From JAFGCN01 sp964547015 (GTDB taxonomy: Archaea; Aenigmatarchaeota; Aenigmatarchaeia; QMZS01): a stretch of 40,905 nt of DNA. Under the pieces are notes generated by a model, which was not told the DNA's origin, did not search any database, and was given only the letters and a program-made list of their open reading frames with translations. Made by a program: the position numbers and the translations under genes. This document shows positions 1 through 7,871 of the stretch, in pieces; the stretch's first letter is position 1; every line of letters starts with the position of its first letter. The stretch covers positions 1 to 40,905 of the forward strand of contig CAZJKT010000009.1 in assembly GCA_964547015.1 (NCBI GenBank), written 5' to 3'.

Positions 1-77
1 TAAATCTTCGAGACATTTTTGAGCTCTATTATTGGCATAATCTTATTGGTTTTTTATAGGACTATACTAAGAGCAGC

Positions 78-1247
78 TTATCTTGTACTACAGAGTGTAT
101 CTCCACAGCTTAGTCTTAAATCGAACCTACGCCGAGAAACTTCTGCATGTTCGTCTACGAGTCTCTCCACTTCATCTGTGAGTTTCTCCATTCGGGCAGT
201 TAGATCAGCCTCGGCTAAATTGTATAATTCGCGCAAAATATCGGCTTCCCTTGAAAGAGGCAAGTCAAATAACCCCAACATCTCAGTATATTGGCCAAAT
301 GCATCCTTCACAATGCAATCGCTGTCGTAAGCTTCAGCATATTTGACGAGAGGCTGAGTAGCTTCCATGACATCCCTAAATGTCCTGGCCGCAACCAGGC
401 CAAGAACATCCGTGTGTTCCGGGTGCTCCGACAAGTATTTGGCCGCCTCCTCAAGAGCCTCTCCAAATACCCCATATGCAAGCCCAATTTTAGAAGGATA
501 TATTTTTTCTGCAAGGAGCCCTTTCAACCCGAAGGCATCTCCAATAGATACAACTGCAAATAACCTCCCCAAAACTCCGATTTCCGGGGGCTTATCGGTT
601 GATGGATGGCCAACATAGGGCTTCATACGGGAAAGATAAGTTATCCGTTCGGAAAGGTCTATAAACCTATCCTCTATGCACCGCCTTTCAGAAAGCTCTT
701 TTTCCTGCCTATCCGCCTCAATCAGCCATTTCTGCTGCCCTTTGGCATCCTTAATTCTTGCCTGATAACCCCCATAAAACCCTTCCGGAAGGATATCTTG
801 GGCTTCGCAAAAATCAATATATTCTTTGAGCTTATCTTCATCAGGAAGGTTCTCAAAAGCGCCTTCTTTATTAACATTTATTGCCCGGACATTTCGGTCG
901 CAGCATTGCCTAACATATCGCTCTAATGCGTCAGAAGCCCCCTTTCTTACTTCCTCAAGCCCGCTTTTCCCAAAAATCTTCTCCATTCCCAAGCGACTAG
1001 TAATTCTTCCATCCTTGGAGCTTAGAGGATAAACACCTTCAGGGTCTATTAGAGGGATAACAGTCTCGGGAATTAAATTGCCATACCTTATTCCGCCACA
1101 AATATCATTTTCAAGCAGGTATGCAAAGTCATCCAAACCCCCCTTCAACTCAGCCCTTGCCCGGCGTCTTTCCCCGCGGATAGATCCCGCATATTTTAAG
1201 TCATCTACAACCAATCTCGCCCCCTCAGCCAAATCCTGTATCTTCAT
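78..1247 (-). CDS. Hypothetical protein, 389 aa, soluble and helical
   Basis: I do not recognise this family. The reading frame is long and clean, starts with ATG and has no signal peptide or clear membrane segment. The protein is rich in charged residues and predicted helices. A Cys pair (CC) occurs near residue 114, and the last roughly 60 residues look like an amphipathic helical or coiled region with many Glu, Arg and Leu. Upstream of the start lies the longest non-coding block in this part of the window, which contains the ORB-like motifs. If that block is an origin, this gene is its immediate left neighbour, but it shows no AAA+ motifs and is not Orc1/Cdc6. The 77 bases left of its stop codon hold nothing I can assign. 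Confidence 0.75.
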   Translation of the reverse strand: MKIQDLAEGARLVVDDLKYAGSIRGERRRARAELKGGLDDFAYLLENDICGGIRYGNLIPETVIPLIDPEGVYPLSSKDGRITSRLGMEKIFGKSGLEEVRKGASDALERYVRQCCDRNVRAINVNKEGAFENLPDEDKLKEYIDFCEAQDILPEGFYGGYQARIKDAKGQQKWLIEADRQEKELSERRCIEDRFIDLSERITYLSRMKPYVGHPSTDKPPEIGVLGRLFAVVSIGDAFGLKGLLAEKIYPSKIGLAYGVFGEALEEAAKYLSEHPEHTDVLGLVAARTFRDVMEATQPLVKYAEAYDSDCIVKDAFGQYTEMLGLFDLPLSREADILRELYNLAEADLTARMEKLTDEVERLVDEHAEVSRRRFDLRLSCGDTLCSTR

Positions 1248-1446
1248 AGTTAATTACCGCAGAGTATTTATTTATACCTAAAAACCCTATTTTTGGGTTC
1301 CACACGCAATTTCACAGGTTCACATATATTCACGCAAGCCCCCGCCCCAAAAAAGCCCTATCCCTTAAATTCGCCCTAAAGCTTAAAATTTTGGGGTTTA
1401 TGGTCAGTCCCAAAAAAATGCCGCTTTTTTTGGCGTGAATCAAAAG

Positions 1447-1467
1447 TTCCACAGGAAATAGGGGGGT
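1447..1467 (+). promoter_or_regulatory. ORB-like element 1 (Orc1/Cdc6 binding-site candidate)
   Basis: TTCC, ACA, GGAA forms the expected inverted repeat with a 3-nt centre, followed by AATA and a six-G string ending in T. Compared with the usual ORB it is about one base short between dyad and G-string. Confidence 0.45.
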
Positions 1468-1534
1468 TCCCCAAAAGGCATCCTAATAAGAACAACTTTC
1501 CTGCGCCCTAACCATAATGTCGGTAAAAAGCGCA

Positions 1535-1553
1535 CCATGAAAACAAAGGGGGT
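1535..1553 (+). promoter_or_regulatory. ORB-like element 2 next to AT-rich tract
   Basis: CCA followed by TGAAAACAAAGGGGGT closely matches the right half of the Pyrococcus-type ORB (one substitution, one missing base in the dyad). It is in the same orientation as element 1, about 87 bp away, and abuts an A/T-only stretch that could serve as an unwinding element. Confidence 0.45.
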
Positions 1554-1666
1554 ATATATAATTTTTGTTCACATTCTTCATTTGCAGTCCGTTATCCGAA
1601 AGTAGGCAAACCAAAAAGATTATTCAGGCAAAAAATCGCTAAAATAAGGAACATTCATAATAAGTT

Positions 1667-1789
1667 ATGGCAAAAAAGCATGTGTGCCTGAAGTGCGGCT
1701 GGGAAGGAAAGCCTATTATAATGGAGCCTGCCCAAAAAACCTGCCCAAAGTGCGGCTCGGTCCAGCTAAAAAAGCTTGATGAAAAATAA
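1667..1789 (+). CDS. Tiny zinc-ribbon protein, 40 aa
   Basis: A 40-residue protein starting with ATG at 1667. It has two zinc knuckles, CLKCGW at residues 7-12 and CPKCGS at residues 26-31, separated by 15 residues, giving a complete four-Cys zinc ribbon. A basic, Lys-rich N- and C-terminus fits nucleic-acid binding. Such mini zinc ribbons are common in archaea and are often linked to RNA or translation, but no specific partner can be named here. It is transcribed away from the candidate origin and converges with the next small zinc-finger gene. Confidence 0.7.
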   Translation: MAKKHVCLKCGWEGKPIIMEPAQKTCPKCGSVQLKKLDEK

Positions 1790-1821
1790 ACCGCTAGGGT
1801 CTTGCAACAGGCAATTCGGGG

Positions 1822-1851
1822 TTAGCTTATTGATAATTAGCTTATTGATAA
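1822..1851. repeat. Exact tandem duplication of a 15-mer
   Basis: TTAGCTTATTGATAA occurs twice head to tail (1822-1836 and 1837-1851) in the gap between two convergent zinc-ribbon genes. It may be a recent slippage duplication. No function is evident. Confidence 0.9.
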
Positions 1852-1922
1852 AATATCTGTCAGGAAATCCTATACTTGCTGCCTGATTTAGTTTCAAATA
1901 TTTTCAAAGGAATTCTGTAGGC

Positions 1923-2087
1923 TTAAGGCCCGACAAAACCGCACTCAGAACAGGAATATTTTCGGGCGCCCTTTCGGCACACCTTGCACCTTAAAATCTT
2001 TCCTTTGCCGCATGAGGGGCAGTTAAACTCAACAAAGTCTTCGCCTATAAGGCCAATATTGCACCCGCTGCACTTAATTTCCGCCAT
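1923..2087 (-). CDS. HVO_2753-like double zinc-finger protein (DUF1610/COG2888), 54 aa
   Basis: This 54-residue protein has eight cysteines in four CxxC knuckles: CSGC (6-9), CPSC (23-26), CKVC (34-37) and CSEC (46-49), ending in CGFVGP. That spacing and the terminal CGFxGP match the archaeal small zinc-finger family typified by Haloferax HVO_2753 (COG2888, annotated as a Zn-ribbon RNA-binding protein involved in translation). The family binds two zinc ions, and in Haloferax it is needed for swarming and biofilm formation (literature recalled, not seen here). It starts with ATG at 2087 and faces the divergently transcribed thioredoxin-fold gene. It is too short for most automatic callers. Confidence 0.85.
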   Translation of the reverse strand: MAEIKCSGCNIGLIGEDFVEFNCPSCGKGKILRCKVCRKGARKYSCSECGFVGP

Positions 2088-2158
2088 AATATAGAAAAGT
2101 TTAAATTAAGGGAATTTTAGGCTCAATATAACAAATTATAAGTTTAATGTATCTGATT

Positions 2159-3361
2159 ATGGCAAGAAAAAAGAAAGCTAAAAGCGCAGTAAAAAACGAA
2201 GAAGTGCCTACAGCGAAGACTAAGCAGCCTGAAAAGCAGGCAAAAGATGCAAAGGACTCAAAGGTTCCTCAGGAAAGCCCGGCATCCCCCAAGGATACCG
2301 AGCAGGAGAAAACAAGCTGCCCATCTGCCTATGACTCTATAGCGTTCCTTATAGTAGGGCTTATAGTAGGTTTGGTAATAGGCGGCCTGATATTCTCGGC
2401 AATGGGAAATGGAGACAAGGCGGGCGAAGGCGACAAAACAGAGCTAAAAGCCCCAAGCGAAGCTGAAATTGCGACTACCGGGCAAAAAGCAGTGGATTTC
2501 ATTGCAACAAACCTGATATATGAAGGCGATACCGTGGAGCTTGTAGAAATATCTGAAGTCGGCAAAAGCGGAGTATATGAGCTTAAAATTAATTACACCA
2601 GCGGCGGATACTCCCAGATTGTAGAGTCATATGTTTCTAGAGATGCCCTAGTATTGTGCCCTCAGGGAATAATTGTAGATGAGTTTGCGGCGATGATTTC
2701 CCAGTTGGAAGCGGAAGAAGAAATACAAAGGGAAGTAAGCCCGGAGGAAACCTGCGATGCAATGGAGAAAACAAGCGAGCCTGTTCTTGAGGCGTATGTT
2801 GTATCAATGTGCCCTTTTGGAACCCAAATGCAAAGGATAATGGCTGAAATAATCAAAGAAGCCCCAGAAGCAGCCAGTTACCTTAAGCCTTTGTACATCG
2901 GCGCGGTTGTAAACGGAAAAGTGACGGCAATGCACGGCGACCAGGAAGCCCAGGAAAACTTGAGGCAGATTTGCCTTAGGGAAGAGACCGACAAATATTG
3001 GGACTATGTATCCTGCTATATTAAAGAAGGAGACACAGAAGGATGCCTTGATGAAGCCGCAGTTGACAGAACCGAGCTTGAAGGATGCATGAATGAGCCT
3101 GAAAGAGGGGTTAAATATGCAGAATCGGACTTTGCGCTCAGCAACAGCTATGGCGTAACCGGCTCTCCAACCCTAATGATGAACGGCAAGAGGGTCAGCG
3201 AGTTTGACTTTGGCGGGAGGACTGCAGAAGCAGCAAAAGATTTGCTTTGCTGCGGATTTGCAAGCCAGCCGGCCTTCTGCTCAACTGAGATGACAACAGT
3301 AAGCGCTGCAGTCGGATTCTCGGCGGCATATTCAGGAGCCACAAGCACAGGAAGCTGCTAA
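2159..3361 (+). CDS. Membrane-anchored thioredoxin-fold protein (GILT/DsbA-like), about 400 aa
   Basis: The protein begins with a Lys/Ala-rich charged cytoplasmic tail of about 60 residues, then a single strongly hydrophobic segment (FLIVGLIVGLVIGGLIF), placing the rest outside the cell. A short alpha/beta domain follows, then a thioredoxin-like domain with MCPFG at the usual active-site position and GSPTLMMNG, a typical cis-Pro loop. The active-site motif has only one Cys (CPFG), so it is not a classical CxxC oxidoreductase. Several further Cys (ICL, SCY, GCM, CC, C-terminal GSC) resemble GILT-type proteins. I prefer ATG 2159 over the in-frame ATG at 2147 because a TATA-like ATTATA at 2135-2140 sits about 22 bp upstream. 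Substrate unknown. Confidence 0.75.
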   Translation: MARKKKAKSAVKNEEVPTAKTKQPEKQAKDAKDSKVPQESPASPKDTEQEKTSCPSAYDSIAFLIVGLIVGLVIGGLIFSAMGNGDKAGEGDKTELKAPSEAEIATTGQKAVDFIATNLIYEGDTVELVEISEVGKSGVYELKINYTSGGYSQIVESYVSRDALVLCPQGIIVDEFAAMISQLEAEEEIQREVSPEETCDAMEKTSEPVLEAYVVSMCPFGTQMQRIMAEIIKEAPEAASYLKPLYIGAVVNGKVTAMHGDQEAQENLRQICLREETDKYWDYVSCYIKEGDTEGCLDEAAVDRTELEGCMNEPERGVKYAESDFALSNSYGVTGSPTLMMNGKRVSEFDFGGRTAEAAKDLLCCGFASQPAFCSTEMTTVSAAVGFSAAYSGATSTGSC

Positions 3362-3469
3362 TTTTATTTTATTTAGTTTGATTTTATCCAAATTTTATTG
3401 ATTTAAACACAAGAATCCGATTTTACCCCTAGCTTATATAAAATCCTCACTCTTAAAACAACATATACA

Positions 3470-3546
3470 TTTAAAAATATATATTTCTTTTGGTGCAGAG
3501 GCCTTTTCTTTTATTGAGAATTTATTGTTTAAAGAAAAGGGTTCTT
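3470..3546 (+). promoter_or_regulatory. L19e promoter and leader with a 10-bp stem-loop
   Basis: A TATA-like tract (TTTAAAAATATATA) lies at 3470-3483. The presumed leader contains perfect arms CCTTTTCTTT (3502-3511) and AAAGAAAAGG (3531-3540) with a 19-nt loop. The hairpin ends 6 nt before the L19e start codon, so it could hide the start region. Regulation is inferred. Confidence 0.5.
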
Positions 3547-3966
3547 ATGGACAAAAAAAGGCTTGCCGCGAGGGTGCTGAAAGTTGGAAAGTCAAGAGTC
3601 TGGTTTAGCCCTGAGCACCGAAAAGAGATCGGAGAGGCAATTACCGCAGAAGATTTCAGAAACCTTATAAAGCAAGGGCAGGTCAAAAAGCTTCCTGAAA
3701 CTCCGACACTCTCAATTAACAGAAACAAAAGGAAGGAGCAGGGAAGAAGAAAAGGGGCTAAATTTTCAAGGCTGCCTTCAAAGAGGCGCTGGATTACAAA
3801 AATCAGGGGCCTTAGGGCGGAGCTCAGATTCCTTCTTGAAGAGGACAAAATAGAGAAGAAGACCTACAATAACCTCTACAGGAAAGCCGCCGGCGGATTT
3901 TTTAGGGACAAATCCCACATAAACAATTTCATTGAAAGACAGGAGCTTTTGAAAAATAAGGAGTAA
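3547..3966 (+). CDS. rpl19e: Large-subunit ribosomal protein L19e (eL19)
   Basis: Archaeal/eukaryotic L19e, a basic protein that binds 23S rRNA and forms an intersubunit bridge. The N-terminus (MDKKRLAARVLKVGKSRVWF) and the basic mid-section rich in Arg-Lys-Gly around KRKEQGRRKG are diagnostic, followed by the family's long C-terminal helix. At 139 aa it is close to the usual archaeal length (about 150). The frame is open further upstream, but the family N-terminus fixes the start at ATG 3547. It is not embedded in the usual L32e/L18/S5 cluster: its neighbours are a thioredoxin-fold gene and the L12 gene, each with its own promoter-like tract. The stem-loop just before its start may allow translational control. 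Confidence 0.95.
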   Translation: MDKKRLAARVLKVGKSRVWFSPEHRKEIGEAITAEDFRNLIKQGQVKKLPETPTLSINRNKRKEQGRRKGAKFSRLPSKRRWITKIRGLRAELRFLLEEDKIEKKTYNNLYRKAAGGFFRDKSHINNFIERQELLKNKE

Positions 3967-4132
3967 TTTTAGAGATTATTAGGCTTAATCCTCAAGATTA
4001 CCCTGTATTGTTGCCAAGAATAGAACAAATATGCCAAAATAAACAAGAAGCCAAATTCAGCGAATTCTACCCCTTGCCTACATAAATATAGGGCAACCAC
4101 ACCTATTTTAAAGTTTTACTATATAGATTGAT

Positions 4133-4450
4133 ATGGGACTAGAATACATTTACGCGGCATTAATGTTGCACGAGGCAAAAAAAGATATTGACGAGAAAAC
4201 AATATCCGGAATTGTCAAAGCAGCCGGGATAGATGTAAATGAGGCGATGGTCAAAGCGACCATTGAGAACCTCAAAGATGTTGATATTGAGGAAGTGCTG
4301 AATTCAGCAGTGGTGTCACCTGTCGCAGCAGCTCCGGCAGCAGCGCCTGCAGGAGGGGAAGCCGCAGCAGAGAAAAAAGAAGACAAAAAGGAAGACGACA
4401 GCAAGAAAGAAGAAGAGGCGGCCGCAGGATTAGGCAGCCTTTTTGGCTAA
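4133..4450 (+). CDS. rpl12: Ribosomal protein L12 (archaeal P1, stalk protein)
   Basis: Archaeal L12/P1 stalk protein that recruits translation factors to the ribosome. The N-terminal dimerisation domain (MGLEYIYAALMLHEA...) is followed by an Ala/Pro-rich hinge (about residues 62-78), a Lys/Glu-rich segment and the conserved C-terminal GLGSLFG motif that contacts GTPases. The 105-aa length is typical. In most archaea this gene follows L11-L1-L10. Here none of these is adjacent, so the stalk operon appears dispersed. TTTTAAAG at 4106-4113 is centred about 24 bp before the ATG and fits a TATA element with a very short leader. Confidence 0.95.
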   Translation: MGLEYIYAALMLHEAKKDIDEKTISGIVKAAGIDVNEAMVKATIENLKDVDIEEVLNSAVVSPVAAAPAAAPAGGEAAAEKKEDKKEDDSKKEEEAAAGLGSLFG

Positions 4451-4688
4451 GCCTTTCTGCCCAAAAACTGACCAAAAGGCAACATCGTACATCAACTGGC
4501 GGCGGTGTAACAGCACCCTGTTTTATTTTTAATGCTTTCATTTATACGCCTTCCTATACCTTATCTCTTAAATATTTTGAAACTAGTATCTTTTTTAGCC
4601 CTACCATTACAAACGCCCTTTTAGCTTAAAGAAAATAAGCGCGGTAAAGTATTTAAATATAAATGATAATTATAATTAGGTGATAAAT
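4451..4688. promoter_or_regulatory. Intergenic stretch with promoter and Shine-Dalgarno for the next gene
   Basis: The first roughly 180 bases after L12 show nothing I can assign. Near the right end a TATA-like run (ATTTAAATATAAATG, around 4650-4664) is followed by AGGTGAT (4678-4684), an unusually good Shine-Dalgarno, 5 nt before ATG 4689. This decides the start against the in-frame GTG at 4680, which is part of the Shine-Dalgarno. Confidence 0.55.
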
Positions 4689-5378
4689 ATGGTAAATAAT
4701 AAGGAAGATTTGGCTGAAAGAAAAAAGGGTGTGCTTGCCCTCTACCTCATGGGAAACAGCCCCGAAAAAATCTCAAATAAGCTTGCCGCCCCGGTTAAAA
4801 CTATTAGAAGGGACCTGCGGGCAATGGGAATCCGGGCAACCGAGGATACAAAAAAGGATGAGGAGCAAATCGTGCAGGAAGTTATGCAGGAGTTTGAAAT
4901 CCTAAAGCAGGAATGCTGGGGGCTCTATACAGGGACAAAAAGCCTTGAGGAAAAGCTAAACATTATTTCCGAAATCAGGGAAATTGCAACAAGAAAGGCT
5001 GAACTCGTCGAGCTAATGGGAATTATTCCCCTTGCAGAAACCCGCGCCCAAAGCGGAGCAGGCGTCTGGAAAGAGGTAAAGGAGGCTTTCTTAGGAAACG
5101 GAAAGCCTGCAGAGGCAAAAGCCCAAAAAAATCCGGAGCCTGCAGAAAAAGTTTCTGAAAAAAAGGAGGCTGTCAGCATTTTGGAAGAGGAAAAGCCGAC
5201 CAAAAACAAAGAAAGCTTTGAAAAGCCGGTCCCCTGCCCAAAAAGAGACGCTGAAGAAATTGAAGTGGTTGAGCTTGACGAGATAAAAAAACAGGCAACA
5301 AAAAAGGCAGATAAGCCGGCTAAAGATAAAACGCAAAAGTCCGAGGAAAAGGCGACAGCTGTTTCAATTAAAGCCTGA
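4689..5378 (+). CDS. HTH-domain protein with long charged tail
   Basis: A 229-aa protein. Residues about 5-50 form a helix-turn-helix typical of recombinase/sigma-type recognition domains (GVLALYLMGNSPEKISNKL, then VKTIRRDLRAMGI), likely DNA-binding. Residues 55-110 are helical, and the last roughly 110 residues are a low-complexity Lys/Glu/Ala tail, probably disordered. It lies 53 bp upstream of the HerA-like ATPase gene on the same strand and may be cotranscribed with it, although that gene also has a TATA-like element. A plausible role is a DNA-binding partner or regulator. That is inference; I cannot name the family. Confidence 0.65.
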   Translation: MVNNKEDLAERKKGVLALYLMGNSPEKISNKLAAPVKTIRRDLRAMGIRATEDTKKDEEQIVQEVMQEFEILKQECWGLYTGTKSLEEKLNIISEIREIATRKAELVELMGIIPLAETRAQSGAGVWKEVKEAFLGNGKPAEAKAQKNPEPAEKVSEKKEAVSILEEEKPTKNKESFEKPVPCPKRDAEEIEVVELDEIKKQATKKADKPAKDKTQKSEEKATAVSIKA

Positions 5379-5431
5379 GCAATCAGGTGTTTTTATAGTG
5401 TTTCTTTTTTCTAAAAAGACTTGATTATATT

Positions 5432-6688
5432 ATGCCCGAGATTATTGCAGGCCGAGATTGGGATGATATGAAGAAGTACGGCAATAAGGGCACAATTGTA
5501 ATAGGCAAAAATATTGTAGGAACAGGCGCCGAAGTGCACCTTACAACCCCAATAAAAATTGATGTCCTTCGCCCTCATGTAATCGTTGTAGTAGGGAAAA
5601 GGGGCAGCGGTAAGTCCTACACCTCCCAGATTTTTGCCGAAGAAATGACAAAACTGCCTGAGGAAATAAGAAGCAACCTCTGCATTATCTCAATAGACAC
5701 GCAGGGGATTTTCTGGAGCATGAAATACCCCAACAACAAGCAAAGGGACCTTTTATATGAATGGGGGCTAAAGCCTGAAAGCTTTGGGGTTTATGAGTAT
5801 GTCCCTTTAGGCCATGTAGACAAGTTTGAGGAAATGGGCGTAACCGTTGACAAAGGCTTTTCATTTAGGCCAAGCGACCTGACAGCCTCGGACTGGTGCT
5901 ACACTTTCGGACTCAAGGAAAATGATTTGGACGGGATTTTGCTCTCAAGGGTAGTAAACCAGCTCAAAGGCAACTATTCCATCTCTGAAATGGTGGATGC
6001 CTTAAGAAAGGAGGAATTTGACAAGGACCTGAAAATAAAAATTGAGAATATGCTTCTCAACGCAAATGACTGGGGAATTTTTTCGGTCGGAGGAATGGAT
6101 ATCTATGAGTTTCTAAAGCCGGGGCAATTATCTATATTTGATGTGAGCATGTTTGGCGGGGGCGTGGGATGGAACATAAAAAGCCTTATTATCGGGCTTA
6201 TAATGAAAAAAGTCTATGAGGCCCGCGTCCTTGCCCGAAGGCAGGAGGAGCTTGCAACAATAGAGGATATTGACAAAAAGGACAGAAAAGTGCCTCTCTG
6301 CTGGCTTATGACTGACGAGGCGCATAACTTTATCCCTTCCGAAGGCTCTACTGCATCTTCTGACATTATCCTTACCATAATCCGACAAGGCCGACAGCCG
6401 GGTATTTCCCAGCTTTTTATAACCCAAATGCCTGACAAACTACACCCCGATGTTTTGGCCCAGGCGGATATTGTAATAGCCCACAGGCTGACCTCACAAA
6501 GGGACATTGATGCCCTTAAGGCTATAATGCAGACCTATATGCTCTACTCCATCGAAAAATACCTTGACGAACTGCCTAAGCTTAAGGGAGTTGCCCTGAT
6601 TTTTGACGACAATTCAGAGAGGCTTTATAAAATCAGGGTTCGGCCGAGGCAAAGCTGGCACGGTGGAGAAAGCCCGGTCGCCATATAA
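5432..6688 (+). CDS. HerA/FtsK-superfamily ATPase (DUF87-type)
   Basis: A 418-aa P-loop ATPase. The Walker A motif GKRGSGKSY sits around residues 55-63 and the Walker B segment LMTDEAHNF around 291-299. Downstream are an Arg-rich strand and GRQPGISQLFITQMP, as in the HerA-FtsK superfamily, plus SQRDIDAL near the C-terminus. Hexameric HerA proteins translocate DNA; canonical archaeal HerA works with the NurA nuclease and Mre11-Rad50. No nurA, mre11 or rad50 is nearby. The protein lacks the N-terminal HAS-barrel length of canonical HerA (about 500 aa), so it may be a paralogue. Its upstream neighbour is an HTH protein. The ATPase assignment is secure, the pathway is not. Confidence 0.8.
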   Translation: MPEIIAGRDWDDMKKYGNKGTIVIGKNIVGTGAEVHLTTPIKIDVLRPHVIVVVGKRGSGKSYTSQIFAEEMTKLPEEIRSNLCIISIDTQGIFWSMKYPNNKQRDLLYEWGLKPESFGVYEYVPLGHVDKFEEMGVTVDKGFSFRPSDLTASDWCYTFGLKENDLDGILLSRVVNQLKGNYSISEMVDALRKEEFDKDLKIKIENMLLNANDWGIFSVGGMDIYEFLKPGQLSIFDVSMFGGGVGWNIKSLIIGLIMKKVYEARVLARRQEELATIEDIDKKDRKVPLCWLMTDEAHNFIPSEGSTASSDIILTIIRQGRQPGISQLFITQMPDKLHPDVLAQADIVIAHRLTSQRDIDALKAIMQTYMLYSIEKYLDELPKLKGVALIFDDNSERLYKIRVRPRQSWHGGESPVAI

Positions 6689-6760
6689 TCAATCATAATC
6701 GCAGCTATTATCAGGATTTTCTAAAAAAGTCCGCCCTTATTTTAAAAAGCAGTTCATTTT

Positions 6761-7450
6761 ATGGACTGGAAAGTTCCTGCAACAATAATAATCTTGGCGG
6801 TCATTGTGGGGGTGGGGGTTTTGCCTCTAATATCTCCCGAATTTAACCAAAAGCTGAGAGGCCACCTTTCCGAGTTTTCATCATTAAGCGACCTTCTGCG
6901 CAATTTCTTCCCTGACAGAGCGGATTATGAGGCAAAAATAATATTTTCCATGTCTGTGAACGATTTTCCGATAGTCAAAACAAGAACACCTGTTACTATA
7001 ACCATAGACTCCCCTCACCCCTATGCCCTAAACCTTGATGGCAAAAACATGAGCGCTGTCGGAAGAATAACCCTAAAGGACTTTAAGGGTGAAATCAACC
7101 TGCGAGGCGGATCTATCACCGGGACGGCTCAGTCAGTTTCCTCAGACAGCTTTACTCTAAGCGGAAAAACACATGTTTCTTCAGACAGCCTCTTTGCCGA
7201 AGAGGTAACAATTGAGGGGCTTAAGATTGCGGAAATGTCCGTCAACGGAGGGACCCTAAAGACAGACAAGCCTCAGGAGATGGAGGCAAAAATAGCCAAT
7301 AATGCTGTTGTAAGGGGATTTATGGGCAAGCTTACCTATAAAAACGGGATTGGCCACTTTGCAGGGAGCTGTTTTGAGATAAGGGCAAACAGCCTTGTGA
7401 TTGGAGGACCTGACAGCAACGCAAAAAGCCTCCAGCAGGCGTTCAGCTAG
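6761..7450 (+). CDS. Membrane-anchored beta-rich exported protein, hypothetical
   Basis: A 229-aa protein with one N-terminal hydrophobic segment (residues about 6-24, ATIIILAVIVGVGVLPLI) that would act as an uncleaved anchor or signal. The remainder is Ser/Thr/Gly-rich with alternating hydrophobic residues, suggesting stacked beta-strands outside the cell. No catalytic motif is seen. It follows the HerA-like gene by 72 bp and converges with the next nuclease-fold gene. I do not recognise the family. Confidence 0.6.
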   Translation: MDWKVPATIIILAVIVGVGVLPLISPEFNQKLRGHLSEFSSLSDLLRNFFPDRADYEAKIIFSMSVNDFPIVKTRTPVTITIDSPHPYALNLDGKNMSAVGRITLKDFKGEINLRGGSITGTAQSVSSDSFTLSGKTHVSSDSLFAEEVTIEGLKIAEMSVNGGTLKTDKPQEMEAKIANNAVVRGFMGKLTYKNGIGHFAGSCFEIRANSLVIGGPDSNAKSLQQAFS

Positions 7451-7474
7451 GCCAGTTAGCGCTTAGAGAATAGG

Positions 7475-7846
7475 TTATAGCCTCAGTATTTCATACCTTA
7501 CCTTCTTTGCATCAATAACCTCCTTTAGCATCCTTTCCCTCTCCGAAAGCTGGCTTTTTCCTGTTTTTACCTCGATAAATACTACCTCCCCCAGCCCGTT
7601 CTCGCAAAGGCCGTCAAATATTATGAAATCAATCGGCGAACCTAAAAATCGGGCATCCGTCGGGCTGTAACGAAATTCCGGCAAGAGGGGAGCAAGCTGC
7701 TCTTTAAATTTTCCCTCAAGAACTGAGCGGCTTTTTTTTATGGCTTCCTTTCTTATCTGCGCTTCCTTTCCAATTCTTCTAAGCAACAGCCACAATAAAA
7801 CAATATTTGAGGCTAAAAGGAGAGCTAAAAGCAGATAGAGGTTCAT
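7475..7846 (-). CDS. Membrane-anchored Holliday-junction-resolvase-related nuclease (COG4741-like)
   Basis: A 123-aa protein. An N-terminal hydrophobic helix (LLLALLLASNIVLLWLLL) precedes a PD-(D/E)xK-type core: GSPIDFIIFDG supplies the Asp and VVFIEVKTGKSQLS supplies ExK and the following helix. Length, the N-terminal helix and the order of motifs fit the predicted endonuclease family related to Holliday junction resolvases (COG4741/Endonuc_Holl). A membrane-tethered nuclease is unusual; the role is unknown. Its start is only 25 bp from that of the divergent L44e gene, so the promoters must overlap. Confidence 0.75.
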   Translation of the reverse strand: MNLYLLLALLLASNIVLLWLLLRRIGKEAQIRKEAIKKSRSVLEGKFKEQLAPLLPEFRYSPTDARFLGSPIDFIIFDGLCENGLGEVVFIEVKTGKSQLSERERMLKEVIDAKKVRYEILRL

Positions 7847-7871
7847 AATTTATATTTTGCAACTGTAAGTT

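Larger units (their letters stand above)
1248..1666. other. Non-coding block with ORB-like motifs; candidate replication origin
   Basis: These 419 bases lie between the start codons of a leftward and a rightward gene and contain no credible ORF. Two same-strand elements resemble the archaeal origin recognition box. At 1447-1467 a TTCC-ACA-GGAA dyad is followed by a run of six G and a T. At 1535-1553 there is CCA, then TGAAAACAAAGGGGGT. The known Pyrococcus-type ORB has a TTCCAGTGGAAAC dyad followed by a G-string (recalled family knowledge). Directly after the second element comes an AT-rich run (1554-1567). Short TTCAC words recur at 1314, 1320, 1329 and 1569, and ATTCACGC (1328-1335) is inverted at 1433-1440. 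Origin function is inferred. No cdc6 gene is visible in the window, which is the main weakness. Confidence 0.45.
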
